Assembly (NCBI GenBank): GCA_963697965.1
Contig: OY969108.1
Location: forward strand, 2,914,001 to 2,978,000
Direction: 5' to 3'
Origin: JAPLJC01 sp963697965
GTDB taxonomy: Bacteria > Desulfobacterota > Desulfobaccia > Desulfobaccales > 0-14-0-80-60-11
DNA length: 64,000 bases
In this document: piece by piece, positions 43,010-51,191 of the stretch
Layout of the letters: each line of letters starts with the position of its first letter
Numbering within the stretch: the first letter of the stretch is position 1
Program-made: the position numbers and the translations under genes
Notes under the pieces: generated by a model
The model's input: only the letters and a program-made list of their open reading frames with translations
The model's database searches: none
Told to the model about the DNA's origin: nothing

Positions 43010-43360
43010 ATGAAGATCATGCCCTATACCGCCGCCCCGGTAACCGAGTTCTCCCAGGGCGCCGCCCAAGGAATCGCGGCCCGGGTCGTCATCGGCAAGC
43101 AGGACGGCGCCCCCAACTTTTGTATGCGCGTCTTTGAGATCGCCCCGGGAGGGCATACCCCGAAGCACGCCCACCCGTGGGAGCATGAGATGTTCATTCA
43201 TGGGGGGGAAGCTGAGATCTACGGCTCGGGCCAGTGGCGCCCGGTGGCGTCCGGCAACGTGGTCTTTATCCCGGGCCAGGAGGAACATCAAATCCGCAAC
43301 CCCGGTGAGGAGTTGTTGATCATGGTCTGCCTGGTCCCGTCCGGGGCCCCGGAAATGTGA
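43010..43360 (+). CDS. Small cupin protein
   Basis: 116-residue single-domain cupin. Metal-binding motif 1 reads GGHTPKHAHPWEHEMFIHGGEAEIYG (His, His, Glu, His) and motif 2 GNVVFIPGQEEHQIRNPG. CAGGAGGAG precedes the ATG. The function of small cupins is varied (isomerases, dioxygenases, regulators) and cannot be fixed from sequence. Confidence 0.88.
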   Translation: MKIMPYTAAPVTEFSQGAAQGIAARVVIGKQDGAPNFCMRVFEIAPGGHTPKHAHPWEHEMFIHGGEAEIYGSGQWRPVASGNVVFIPGQEEHQIRNPGEELLIMVCLVPSGAPEM

Positions 43361-43385
43361 GGGTTGGCAATCCGAGGAAACGAAG

Positions 43386-43832
43386 ATGGCAAGCACGGCA
43401 GAAACGGGGGTTTATAAGTTATACCTGCCGCTTGGCCTGAAGCTGCTGCTGGGGTTCGTGTTATTGGCGCTCGCCGGGGGCGGCTTCGCAATAATAGTGG
43501 TGCCTTTACTGGCTCATGCGCCCAAGGCCCCCCCTCCCCTGTTTGGGGCATATTTCCTGGTCATTATCTGCATAGCGCTGTTTTCTATCCTTAACCTGCC
43601 GCACCGGATAACCCTGGCTCCGGATGGCGCCCTAGAGTTTATCAGTATCTTGCGGCGACGGGTGCTGCGGGCCGAGAAAATCAGGTCCATCAAACCCTCA
43701 TCCCACCTCGGATTTTTCCTGGTAAGAACCGATGGCCCCAAGATCCGGCTTCTGGCGCAATTCGACAATTTCCACGACTTTCTGACCAGACTCCAGGCCC
43801 TCAATCCGAGGGTGGAACTGCGGGGCTGTTAG
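43386..43832 (+). CDS. Two-TM hypothetical protein
   Basis: 148 residues with TM helices at about 15-42 (LGLKLLLGFVLLALAGGGFAIIVVPLL) and 53-70 (FGAYFLVIICIALFSIL), then a C-terminal cytoplasmic beta-rich domain resembling bacterial PH-like domains (ITLAPDGALEFISILRRRVLRAEKIRSI). CGAGGAAACGAAG precedes the ATG; 25 nt follow the cupin stop. The function is unknown. Confidence 0.6.
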   Translation: MASTAETGVYKLYLPLGLKLLLGFVLLALAGGGFAIIVVPLLAHAPKAPPPLFGAYFLVIICIALFSILNLPHRITLAPDGALEFISILRRRVLRAEKIRSIKPSSHLGFFLVRTDGPKIRLLAQFDNFHDFLTRLQALNPRVELRGC

Positions 43833-43972
43833 ACCTGGCCCCGGGGGCACGGTGGTGCTGTAGGCCCGGCCCACCCGGATGGCCGTGGACCCTGGACCGC
43901 GCTGAAGTTGCCCCGGTACCCTAGGCCTTCTCCTTCCCTTCAGAGAAAATTCCCGTCAAATGGCTCTTTTGG

Positions 43973-44031
43973 TGTAGGGGCGGACCCGCGTGTCCGCCCC
44001 ACGGTGGGCGCACACCTGGGTGCGCCCCTAC
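43973..44031. repeat. Double-hairpin palindromic element
   Basis: A 59-bp intergenic unit bounded by a perfect 10-bp inverted repeat (TGTAGGGGCG and CGCCCCTACA) and containing two internal GC hairpins (GGGGCGGAC...GTCCGCCCC and GGGCGCAC...GTGCGCCC). It belongs to the same family as the palindromes at 30793, 50227 and 62629. Confidence 0.65.
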
Positions 44032-44063
44032 AAAAGATTCTTTAACTTGGATGGCAACTTGTA

Positions 44064-46217
44064 TCAAGCACCTGCCGATTCTCCGTCGTCCTCCCCGGCC
44101 AGCACCAGGTTGACGTGGCGCCGCCGCAGGTCCACGTGGGCCACCTTAACCCGCACCCGATCCCCCAGGGCGAAGCTGGCCCCGGTTTTACGCCCCGTCA
44201 GGCGCATCCGCACTTCATCGTAGCGGTAGTAGTCGTTGGGCAGGTCCACCAGGCGCACCAACCCTTCGGCAAAGACCTCGTCCAGGGTGACGAAAAACCC
44301 GAAGGCGTTAACCCCGGCGACCATCCCGGAGAAGGTTTCCCCCACCCGCCCGGCCAGGCAACGCACCTGCATGCGGGCCAGCATCTCTCGCTCCGCCTCT
44401 ACCCCCAGGCGCTCCCTTTTATTCAGGTGGAGGGCGGCGGCCTCCAGGTCCTCCAGCTCCGGGGAAGGTGTTTTACCCTTGCGGCCGGCGAGCCTGGCCA
44501 GCAACTGGCGGTGCACCACCAGGTCGGGATAGCGCCGGATGGGTGAGGTGAAATGGGTGTACCACTCGGTAGCCAGGCCATAGTGGCCCAGGGCCTCTCC
44601 GGCGTAGCGGGCCTGCTTCAAAGAGCGGAGCAGCATGAGCTGCACCATGGGGGCCAGGGGCGTGCGGCGCACCTCCTCCAGGAAGCCCCGCAACACCCGG
44701 GGGTCTCTCTGGGCCCCCTTGGGCAGAACGAAACCCAGGCTTTTAAGAAAGGCGCCAAAGGCGATCATCTTGTCGGCGCTGGGCCGTTCGTGCACCCGGA
44801 ACAGGGAAGGCTCCCCCAGGAAGACTGCCACCGTCTCGTTGGCCGCGATCATGAATTCTTCGATAATCTGGTGGGAGGTGAGCTGGTCCACCCGGCGCAC
44901 GTCCACCGGCCAACCCTTTTCATCCAGGACCACCTCCGCCTCCGGGAGGCTCAGCAGCAGGCTGCCCCGCTCATCCCGCCGCTCCCGCAGCAGGGCGCAG
45001 AGTTCCTCCATCCATCCCAGCATCTTGAGAAATTCCCGGTATTGCCGCCGCAGGTTGCGGTCTTTTTCCGTCAGCAGTTGCTGCACCAGGCGATAGGTGA
45101 GGCGGGCGTGGTTGCGCACCAGGGCCCGGCTGAACTCGAAGTGCTGCAGCTTGCCGCGGCGGTCGTAATCCATGATGACGACCACCGCCGGGCGATCGAC
45201 GTCGGGCTTAAGGCTGCACAGCTCGGTGGCCAGCCGCTCCGGCAGCATGTGCACGGCCCGCTGGGGAAAGTAAACGCTGTTGCCCCGCTCCCAGGCCTCC
45301 CGGTCCAGGGCCGAGCCCGGGGCCACGTAGTGGCTGACGTCGGCGATGGCCACGGTCAAAGTGAAAGAGCCCCCGGGTTTCTTCTCGACGCAGATGCCGT
45401 CGTCGAAGTCCCGGGCGCTTTCGCCGTCGATGGTCACCAGGGGCAGACCCCGCAAGTCCACACGGTCCTTGAGAACCTGGGGGGATAAATCGGCAGGGAT
45501 GCTTTCGGCCTCGGCCAGGACCTGCGGCGGAAATTCATCCGGCAGCCCATATTTGAGGAGAACCAACCGGGTCTGGACTTCAGCGTCCTCCACCGCTCCC
45601 AGGACTTCGGTGATGGCGCCCTGGGGGTTGAGGTGGGCGGTGGGATAGTGGGTCACCGCGGCCCGCACCATCTGCCCGGGCTCGGCGCCTGCCAACTGCT
45701 CCGGGGGGATGATCAGGTTGAAGATGAGGTGCTCGTCTTCGGGTTCCACGTAATAGACCTGGTCCGCCAGGCACAGGAGGCCCAGGACCTGTTGGAGGCG
45801 CCGCTCCAGGATGCGGATTACCCTGCCCTCCCGGCGGCGGCCCCGGTGGCCCTCAATCCGCACTACCACCCGGTCGCCGTGCCAGGCCTCCTTCAGGTTC
45901 ACCGCGGTAAGGTAGATGTCTTGGCCGCCACCGCTCTCCGGGGTGACGAAGCCGAAGCCGTCGGGGTGCACCGAGAGCTCCCCCGCCATCAGGTTCATCT
46001 TTTCCGGCAGGCCATAGCGGCCGCCCTTCAGGGAAACCAGCCGGCCCTGGGCCACCAGGAGTTCCACTGCGGTGTTGACCGCCTCTGCCTGGGCCGCGTC
46101 CGCCTTCATTGCCTGAAGCAACTCCGCGGGTAGCAGGGGCCGGGCCGCTTCCTGAAAGGCGCGCAGCACCTGCTCTTCCCGTGAGGACCGCCGTTTTTGC
46201 CTTCTTCTGGGACTCAT
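44064..46217 (-). CDS. Ribonuclease R
   Basis: 717-residue 3'-5' exoribonuclease. An N-terminal winged-helix region (about 15-70, LLPAELLQAM) is followed by OB/cold-shock domains (SVHPDGFGFVTPE, GDRVVVRIEGHRGRR), the RNB catalytic domain with TIDGESARDFDDGICV and PLVTIDG metal-site aspartates, and a C-terminal S1 domain (GVNAFGFFVTLDEVFAEGLVRL). Degrades structured RNA and takes part in rRNA/tRNA quality control. Length is normal. The start region shows MSPRRRQKRRSSREEQ, a basic lead. Confidence 0.93.
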   Translation of the reverse strand: MSPRRRQKRRSSREEQVLRAFQEAARPLLPAELLQAMKADAAQAEAVNTAVELLVAQGRLVSLKGGRYGLPEKMNLMAGELSVHPDGFGFVTPESGGGQDIYLTAVNLKEAWHGDRVVVRIEGHRGRRREGRVIRILERRLQQVLGLLCLADQVYYVEPEDEHLIFNLIIPPEQLAGAEPGQMVRAAVTHYPTAHLNPQGAITEVLGAVEDAEVQTRLVLLKYGLPDEFPPQVLAEAESIPADLSPQVLKDRVDLRGLPLVTIDGESARDFDDGICVEKKPGGSFTLTVAIADVSHYVAPGSALDREAWERGNSVYFPQRAVHMLPERLATELCSLKPDVDRPAVVVIMDYDRRGKLQHFEFSRALVRNHARLTYRLVQQLLTEKDRNLRRQYREFLKMLGWMEELCALLRERRDERGSLLLSLPEAEVVLDEKGWPVDVRRVDQLTSHQIIEEFMIAANETVAVFLGEPSLFRVHERPSADKMIAFGAFLKSLGFVLPKGAQRDPRVLRGFLEEVRRTPLAPMVQLMLLRSLKQARYAGEALGHYGLATEWYTHFTSPIRRYPDLVVHRQLLARLAGRKGKTPSPELEDLEAAALHLNKRERLGVEAEREMLARMQVRCLAGRVGETFSGMVAGVNAFGFFVTLDEVFAEGLVRLVDLPNDYYRYDEVRMRLTGRKTGASFALGDRVRVKVAHVDLRRRHVNLVLAGEDDGESAGA

Positions 46218-46281
46218 TTCTCACCCTCTGCCGGTTGTTTCGAGGCTTCTACGTCCCCGGCCCGGCCACGAGACCGCTGCG

Positions 46282-46683
46282 TCACCCGGTTCCGTCCCGG
46301 TTGCTGTCGCCGCTGCTATCAGTTTTGGACGGGGGCGTCCAGTTTTTGGCTGCATAGAAAAGACCGGAAGATATTAAGATAGTGGCACAAGCTACCATGA
46401 AGGCGAGCGATTTACCATGCCACAATCCGCCAAACCATCGCCTTAACTCATCCAGAAGCACATTGGCCCCGCCGCCGACGAGTTCCATATCCCGGGAATA
46501 CGCCTTGTAATCTTCGGGATTCATCGGATAAACCGATCCATTCCCTTGTTCGTAACCCAAAACCTCGCCGCTATAGTTGCCAGCGGTCAGATAAATCAGG
46601 AGGGCGCCAACCAGGCCGACCAGCAGGATAATGACCCCAATGCGGTTCAGGCAAGCAGGCAGGTTTTCATTTGCGCATTTCAT
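46282..46683 (-). CDS. Two-TM hypothetical protein
   Basis: 133 residues with TM helices at about 15-34 (IGVIILLVGLVGALLIYLTAG) and 93-111 (LAFMVACATILISSGLFYAA), joined by a polar loop containing YEQGNGSVYPMNPEDYKAYSRD. No family is recognised and no good ribosome site precedes the ATG, so this call is tentative. Confidence 0.45.
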   Translation of the reverse strand: MKCANENLPACLNRIGVIILLVGLVGALLIYLTAGNYSGEVLGYEQGNGSVYPMNPEDYKAYSRDMELVGGGANVLLDELRRWFGGLWHGKSLAFMVACATILISSGLFYAAKNWTPPSKTDSSGDSNRDGTG

Positions 46684-47077
46684 CTAGTGCTTGTTTTTAT
46701 CACATACTTCCCTAAAGGTCGATTCATTCCAACCGGATTCAGCCCTGAGCCGCATCGAACGCCAATTCCAGGCTTGCCAGCCTGCGCCCTAGAATTGCGT
46801 CCCACGGAAACGGTGAATCAATGCTTTGCCTTTTTCCCTCCCCCTTGAGGGGGCGACAGGTGGGGGTGGTAATTTATCTTTCATTTACCAGATGTTGCCA
46901 CCCTCCCCCCAACCCCCTCCCCTCTCAGGAAGGGGGGGTATCTTAAATCTTTTGTTAAGATAATTGTGGGACATAACACTAGGGCGGCTGCGTATTAATT
47001 TGTGATTTCAGCAACAATTCTATATAATTTTTTCTGCCACGACCTGATCTTATTGCCCTGAAAGGCGGCGCCTGCGC
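46684..47077. other. Intergenic with large imperfect hairpin
   Basis: No gene seen. At about 46838-46941 a CCTCCCCCTTGAGGGGGCGACAGG-type segment and GGTGGGGGTGG face an inverted CCACCCTCCCCCCAACCCC...CTCAGGAAGGGGG, forming a long imperfect inverted repeat of the kind that recurs between genes in GC-rich genomes. The last 100 bp before hisD are AT-rich and probably hold its promoter. Confidence 0.45.
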
Positions 47078-48385
47078 ATGGCAGGTTTGCAAATCGAATA
47101 CTTAGAGAGGCTTTCCCCGGCCCGGCGGCAGGCCATCCTCGGGCGCTCCCGGGGAGACGTGAGCGAGGTGCTGGCCCAGGTGGCTCCCATCCTGGCAGCG
47201 CTGCGCCGGGATGGGGACGCCGAATCTCTGCGGCAGCACCGGCAGTTCAAGGTCGATCTCTCCCTGAGCGACCTGGAGGCCTCCCCGGAGGAGATCGCGG
47301 CTGCTTACCGGGCCGTTGATCCGGAGGTGCTGGCGGCCCTCAAGGCGGCTCACGCCAACATCGAAAAGTTTCACCGGGCCCAGCAAGAGCGGGAGATGTG
47401 GGCCATGGAAGTGCAGCCCGGCATCCTGGCCGGACGCCTGAGCCGGCCCCTGGCGCGGGTGGGCTGCTATATCCCCGGGGGGTTGGCCTCCTATCCCTCC
47501 AGCGCCCTGATGACCATCATCCCCGCCAAGGTGGCCGGGGTGCAGGAAATCATCGCCGCCACCCCGCCGGGGCCGGGAATGGTGGTGAACCCCGCCACCC
47601 TGGTGGCGGCCCACCTGGCCGGCGCCTCCCGCCTCTTCAAGATCGGCGGTCCCTGGGCCATCGGCTCCCTGGCCTACGGCACGGAGCTGGTGCCCCGGGT
47701 GGACAAGATTGTGGGACCGGGCAACAAGTACGTCACCGCCGCCAAGCTCCTGGTCTTCGGCACCGTGGCCATCGACTCCCCCGCCGGTCCCAGCGAGGTC
47801 CTGATCCTGGCGGATGAGACCGCCGAGCCCCGGTTCCTGGCCATCGACTTCCTGTCCCAGGTGGAGCACGACCCCGAGGCCGCCGCGGTTCTGGTCACCC
47901 CTGCACCTGAGCTGGCCCAAAAGGTAGTGGAGATCATCAACTCGGAGCTCCCCCACCTGCCCCGGCGGGAGATCATCGAGGCGGCCCTGGCCCTTACCAA
48001 ATACTCCGCGGTGCTGGTTGCCGAGACCCTGGAGGAGGCGGTGGCGTTCGCCAACCTTTACGCCGCCGAACATCTTGAGATCGTCACCCGGGAGCCCTTC
48101 GCCCTCCTGCCCCGCATCCGCCATGCCGGCTCCATCTTCCTGGGGCCTTACGCACCGGTGCCGGTGGGGGACTATGCCTCCGGGACTAACCACGTGCTGC
48201 CCACCGGGGGCTGCGCCCGGATGTTTTCCGGTCTGTCGGTGGACGATTTCATCAAAAAGCCCACCTTTCAGCATCTCTCCCGGGAGGCCCTGGCCGGCCT
48301 CAAGGATACGGTGATCACCCTGGCGGAGAGCGAGGGGCTGCCGCTCCACGCCCGGGCGGTGGCCGAGCGCTTTCGGTACACCTGA
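47078..48385 (+). CDS. hisD: Histidinol dehydrogenase
   Basis: 435-residue zinc enzyme catalysing the last two oxidations of histidine synthesis (L-histidinol to L-histidine, two NAD+). Signatures: GGLASYPSSALMTIIPAKVAGV, KIVGPGNKYVTAAK, SQVEHDPEA (Gln/His zinc ligands), AAEHLEI (catalytic Glu-His), GDYASGTNHVLPTGG (Asp ligand), and a final His in LHARAVAERF. Length is normal. No other his genes are adjacent; folE2 follows 15-50 nt downstream depending on its start. Confidence 0.96.
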   Translation: MAGLQIEYLERLSPARRQAILGRSRGDVSEVLAQVAPILAALRRDGDAESLRQHRQFKVDLSLSDLEASPEEIAAAYRAVDPEVLAALKAAHANIEKFHRAQQEREMWAMEVQPGILAGRLSRPLARVGCYIPGGLASYPSSALMTIIPAKVAGVQEIIAATPPGPGMVVNPATLVAAHLAGASRLFKIGGPWAIGSLAYGTELVPRVDKIVGPGNKYVTAAKLLVFGTVAIDSPAGPSEVLILADETAEPRFLAIDFLSQVEHDPEAAAVLVTPAPELAQKVVEIINSELPHLPRREIIEAALALTKYSAVLVAETLEEAVAFANLYAAEHLEIVTREPFALLPRIRHAGSIFLGPYAPVPVGDYASGTNHVLPTGGCARMFSGLSVDDFIKKPTFQHLSREALAGLKDTVITLAESEGLPLHARAVAERFRYT

Positions 48386-48432
48386 CCCGGGAGGTTTTGG
48401 TGAGCGCCTAATTGAGCCTGCGGATAAAAGCC

Positions 48433-49251
48433 ATGCCCACCGAAAAATCTCCCACCCCGATCATCAGCGTCGCGGACCTCACCGACGTCCACAACCACAT
48501 AAGCCCCCACACCATCGATATCGACAAGGTGGGAGTGAAAAACATCTCATACCCCATCATGGTGCTGGATAAATTCAAGGGCACCCAACACACCGTGGCC
48601 CGGATCAACATGTACGTCAACCTGCCCCATCGCCACAAGGGCACCCACATGAGCCGGTTCATCTAGATCCTCAGCGAATTCCGCCGGGACATCAGCCTCA
48701 AGAAGATCGGCCCCATCCTGGAAGAGACCCGCCGGCGCCTGCACGCCCAATCGGCCCACATCGAGATGACCTTCCCCTATTTCATCGACAAGGAGGCTCC
48801 GGTTACCGGGGCCCGGGGTTTGATGGAATATATCTGCACCTTCACCGGGGCGCTTTACGAGGACGGCCGCCTGGACCCGGTGGTGGGGATCACCGTGCCC
48901 ATCACCACCTTGTGCCCCTGCTCCAAGGAGATCAGCAAGGTGGGCGCCCACAACCAACGCGGCGAGGTGCGGGTGCAGGTGCGCTACCACAAATTCTTCT
49001 GGATCGAAGACCTGATCCGCCTGGTGGAAGAGTCGGCTTCCTGCGAGGTTTATGCCCTGCTGAAGCGGCAGGATGAGAAGTTCGTCACCGAAAAGGCGTA
49101 CTCCAACCCCATGTTTGTGGAAGACGTGGTCCGGGAGATTGCCCACCGCCTCGGCCAGAACGACAACTTTTTCTGGTTCGCGGTGGAATCGGAAAATTTC
49201 GAGGCTATTCACAACCATTCCGCCTACGCCTATATCGAATCCCCCCGCTAG
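48433..49251 (+). CDS. folE2: GTP cyclohydrolase FolE2, interrupted by UAG
   Basis: The frame from ATG 48433 encodes a complete FolE2 (MptA-type GTP cyclohydrolase I, first step of folate/pterin synthesis) of 272 codons except for an in-frame TAG at codon 78 (48664-48666). Before it: KVGVKNISYPI and GTHMSRFI; after it, in the same frame: ILSEFRRDISLKKIG, VPITTLCPCSKEIS (catalytic Cys), GAHNQRGEV, EKAYSNPMFVEDVVREI and NHSAYAYI. The codon lies in the segment where relatives read RFV(E/A)xL, so a GAG-to-TAG change is the simplest origin. Upstream, a well-placed GGAGG serves a GTG at 48400 that meets TAA after three codons in the same frame. Possible readings: recent nonsense mutation, sequencing error, or amber suppression. 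Confidence 0.75.
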
Positions 49252-49559
49252 GCAAACCATTTTGCGAAAATCGAGCCATCTCCCTGATGGAGCAAAATGG
49301 CCCGGGGCGCGCCCATTCCCTGCTTACCCCCTCAAAACCCCACCCTCTTTCCGTTTGGGTATTTCTGCCTAGTTGGGAATAGGTATTTCTGCCTATTGGC
49401 TTTAATCCCGGGGATTATTACTTTCTAAAAGGGAACTGATATTAATGTTGTCAAATTAATTGGTTAGTCATCTCGGGCGCCATGGCTAACCTGGGATGCG
49501 GGCGTCCGCCACGCCAAATTTAATCCAAAAAACTTCAAATAATAAATAAGGAGAACAAT
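49252..49559. other. Intergenic with paired 14-bp repeats
   Basis: Contains GGTATTTCTGCCTA twice (49358-49371 and 49382-49395) and an AT-rich segment before the cysteine-rich gene. No gene is seen. Confidence 0.45.
49358..49395. promoter_or_regulatory. Direct repeat, possible operator
   Basis: Exact 14-bp direct repeats of GGTATTTCTGCCTA, 24 bp apart start to start, 165 nt upstream of the cysteine-rich gene. Spacing of just over two helical turns suits binding of a dimeric or cooperative regulator on one face. Confidence 0.35.
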
Positions 49560-50048
49560 ATGAGCTGCTTTGAAAAGGTGCACGGCGGTTTCAAGGTTGA
49601 TGGTCTGGAGCTGAAGGCCGCCAACTGCGGGTGCGGAGGATTAACCGGCCCCGGCGGCAGCGGCACGGGAGATTGTTGTTTTACCTATTCCCGGGTTAAA
49701 GTCGCGGGCGATACCCTCAAGTATTTCGGCAAATATACCACGCCCAACACCAGCAACAACTACGAGTGGGGCTATAAGGTTAAGAAGGACGGCCACGAGG
49801 TGGAGGTGCAGATGCTGGACACCCGCGGGCCCAAGAACTTCAAGTTCGGGGGCTCCCCGCCGCCGCCTCTGTCCGCCTGGACCAGCAAGGGTTGGCAGGT
49901 GGTGAACCAGTTCGAGCGCCCGGTGGAGGGCACCGGAGAACCCCTGCCCGATTGGTGCTCCAGCTCCGAGTCGGCCTGCGAACGGCCGCCGGTGGAGATC
50001 GAGGAGGGTAAGGGCTATAAAACCGGTAAGGGATGTAAGTGCTGCTGA
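49560..50048 (+). CDS. Cysteine-rich protein of unknown family
   Basis: 162 residues behind a strong ribosome site (AATAAGGAGAACAAT-ATG). Ten cysteines are arranged in clusters: C3; NCGCGG at about 23-25; DCC at about 38-39; a WCSSSESAC pair near 141-148; and a GCKCC end. There is no signal peptide, and the core is beta-like and Lys/Gly-rich (KVAGDTLKYFGKYTTPNTSNNYEWGYKVKKDGHEVEVQML). The clusters suggest metal or Fe-S binding, or a peptide that is modified or cross-linked. I do not recognise the family. It is a single gene with its own terminator. Confidence 0.65.
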   Translation: MSCFEKVHGGFKVDGLELKAANCGCGGLTGPGGSGTGDCCFTYSRVKVAGDTLKYFGKYTTPNTSNNYEWGYKVKKDGHEVEVQMLDTRGPKNFKFGGSPPPPLSAWTSKGWQVVNQFERPVEGTGEPLPDWCSSSESACERPPVEIEEGKGYKTGKGCKCC

Positions 50049-50158
50049 GCGGTTCCCTAAAGGACGCACCCAGGCGTTGCGGAATTGCCGGTTGCCGTCC
50101 CTTCTGAAAACTCAGAGGATGGGACGGCGGCCTGAGGAATCCATCTGGGGGTGAACCG

Positions 50159-50203
50159 GAGAGGGGAAGGTTCGGATTCAATCCGGGCCTTCTCCGATTT
50201 TTT
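50159..50203 (+). terminator. Rho-independent terminator
   Basis: GGAGA-GAAGG-CGGATT pairs with AATCCG-CCTTC-TCC in an interrupted stem, followed by a GATTTTTT run. It lies downstream of the cysteine-rich gene. Confidence 0.6.
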
Positions 50204-50226
50204 GAATACTGCCGGGTGATGAGCCT

Positions 50227-50252
50227 GTAGGGGCGACCCGCTGGGTCGCCCT
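50227..50252. repeat. GC palindrome, dispersed family
   Basis: TGTAGGGGCGACCCGCTGGG followed by TCGCCC; nearly the same as the palindrome at 30793-30820. It lies between the cysteine-rich gene and the convergent carbonic anhydrase gene. Confidence 0.6.
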
Positions 50253-50321
50253 CTTGAGCTGAAAGCTAACCGCTGAAGCTGAGCGCTATTACGGTTTCTC
50301 CTCGTCCGGTCCGCCCTTACC

Positions 50322-51128
50322 TTATTCTTCCTGCTTGTCCGGCTTTTTCTCCTCCCGGGCCCGAGTTTTGGCGCCTCCCCTGCCCGCACCGCCCAGCAGC
50401 TTCTCCAGGTCGGGGTCCGGCCCCAGCCACTCCACCTTGCCGGTATCCAGCTCATAGTAGGCCCCCACCAGTTTGGTGCTGCCGGCCTTCACCGCGCCCT
50501 TGATCAGGTTGCTCCTTTGCAGGATGTCTTTCATGGCCTCCCAGACGTTGTCCTTGATGGCGGCCGCCAACAGGGCATCCCTGGTGACCCCGGGATTCTC
50601 CTCCCTGGCCCTGGCCACTGCCGGCCTAATGGGAGCCAGGAGGGCTGGGAGGCTGCCCCGGAAGTTGGCGTTTTCCAGCACCGCGTTCACCGCCCCGCAC
50701 TGGCTATGACCCATGACCACCACCAGTGGGGTGCTGAAATGTTCCACGGCGTATTCCAGGGAGCCGATTTCATCGGTGGCGGCCACATTACCGGCCACCC
50801 GCACCACGAAGAGATCGCCGATCCCCTGATCGAAGACCAGCTCCGCCGGCACCCGGGAATCGGAGCAGGAGAGCAGCGCGGCCAGGGGGTGTTGGCCTTG
50901 CGCTGCGGTCAATGCCCGTATATCGCGGCCCTGGTGGGGGTGAAGGGGCTTTCCCTCCAGATAGCGGGCATTCCCGTCCTGGAGGACCTTTAGGGCCTCA
51001 TCGGCAGAGATCGCCGGCCCGGCTCCAGGAGGCGCGGCCCAAACTTCCTCTGGCAATGCCAGATGGCGGCCGACCCCGGCTACCAGGCCCAAAGCGGCCA
51101 TATACCTGAGAAAATCGCGGCGGTCCAT
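50322..51128 (-). CDS. Exported beta-carbonic anhydrase
   Basis: 268 residues. The N-terminus MDRRDFLRYMAALGLVAGVG is a Tat-type signal with the RRxFL motif, cleaved near VWAAP. The beta-class catalytic domain carries zinc ligands Cys and Asp in LLSCSDSRVPAE and His and Cys in VVMGHSQCGAVNAV. It interconverts CO2 and bicarbonate, here in the periplasm. A charged Lys/Glu-rich tail of about 25 residues is unusual. AAAGGAGGATAAG precedes the ATG. Confidence 0.92.
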   Translation of the reverse strand: MDRRDFLRYMAALGLVAGVGRHLALPEEVWAAPPGAGPAISADEALKVLQDGNARYLEGKPLHPHQGRDIRALTAAQGQHPLAALLSCSDSRVPAELVFDQGIGDLFVVRVAGNVAATDEIGSLEYAVEHFSTPLVVVMGHSQCGAVNAVLENANFRGSLPALLAPIRPAVARAREENPGVTRDALLAAAIKDNVWEAMKDILQRSNLIKGAVKAGSTKLVGAYYELDTGKVEWLGPDPDLEKLLGGAGRGGAKTRAREEKKPDKQEE

Positions 51129-51191
51129 CTTATCCTCCTTTGGCTAACGTTTGGCCACCGGACGCGGTGGCACAGTCGCTCCCGGAGCTCA

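Noticed and set aside
48664..48666. Pyrrolysine as the certain explanation of the folE2 amber codon
   Set aside because: The position is not a known pyrrolysine site, and no pyl genes lie in the window. Mutation or error is simpler.
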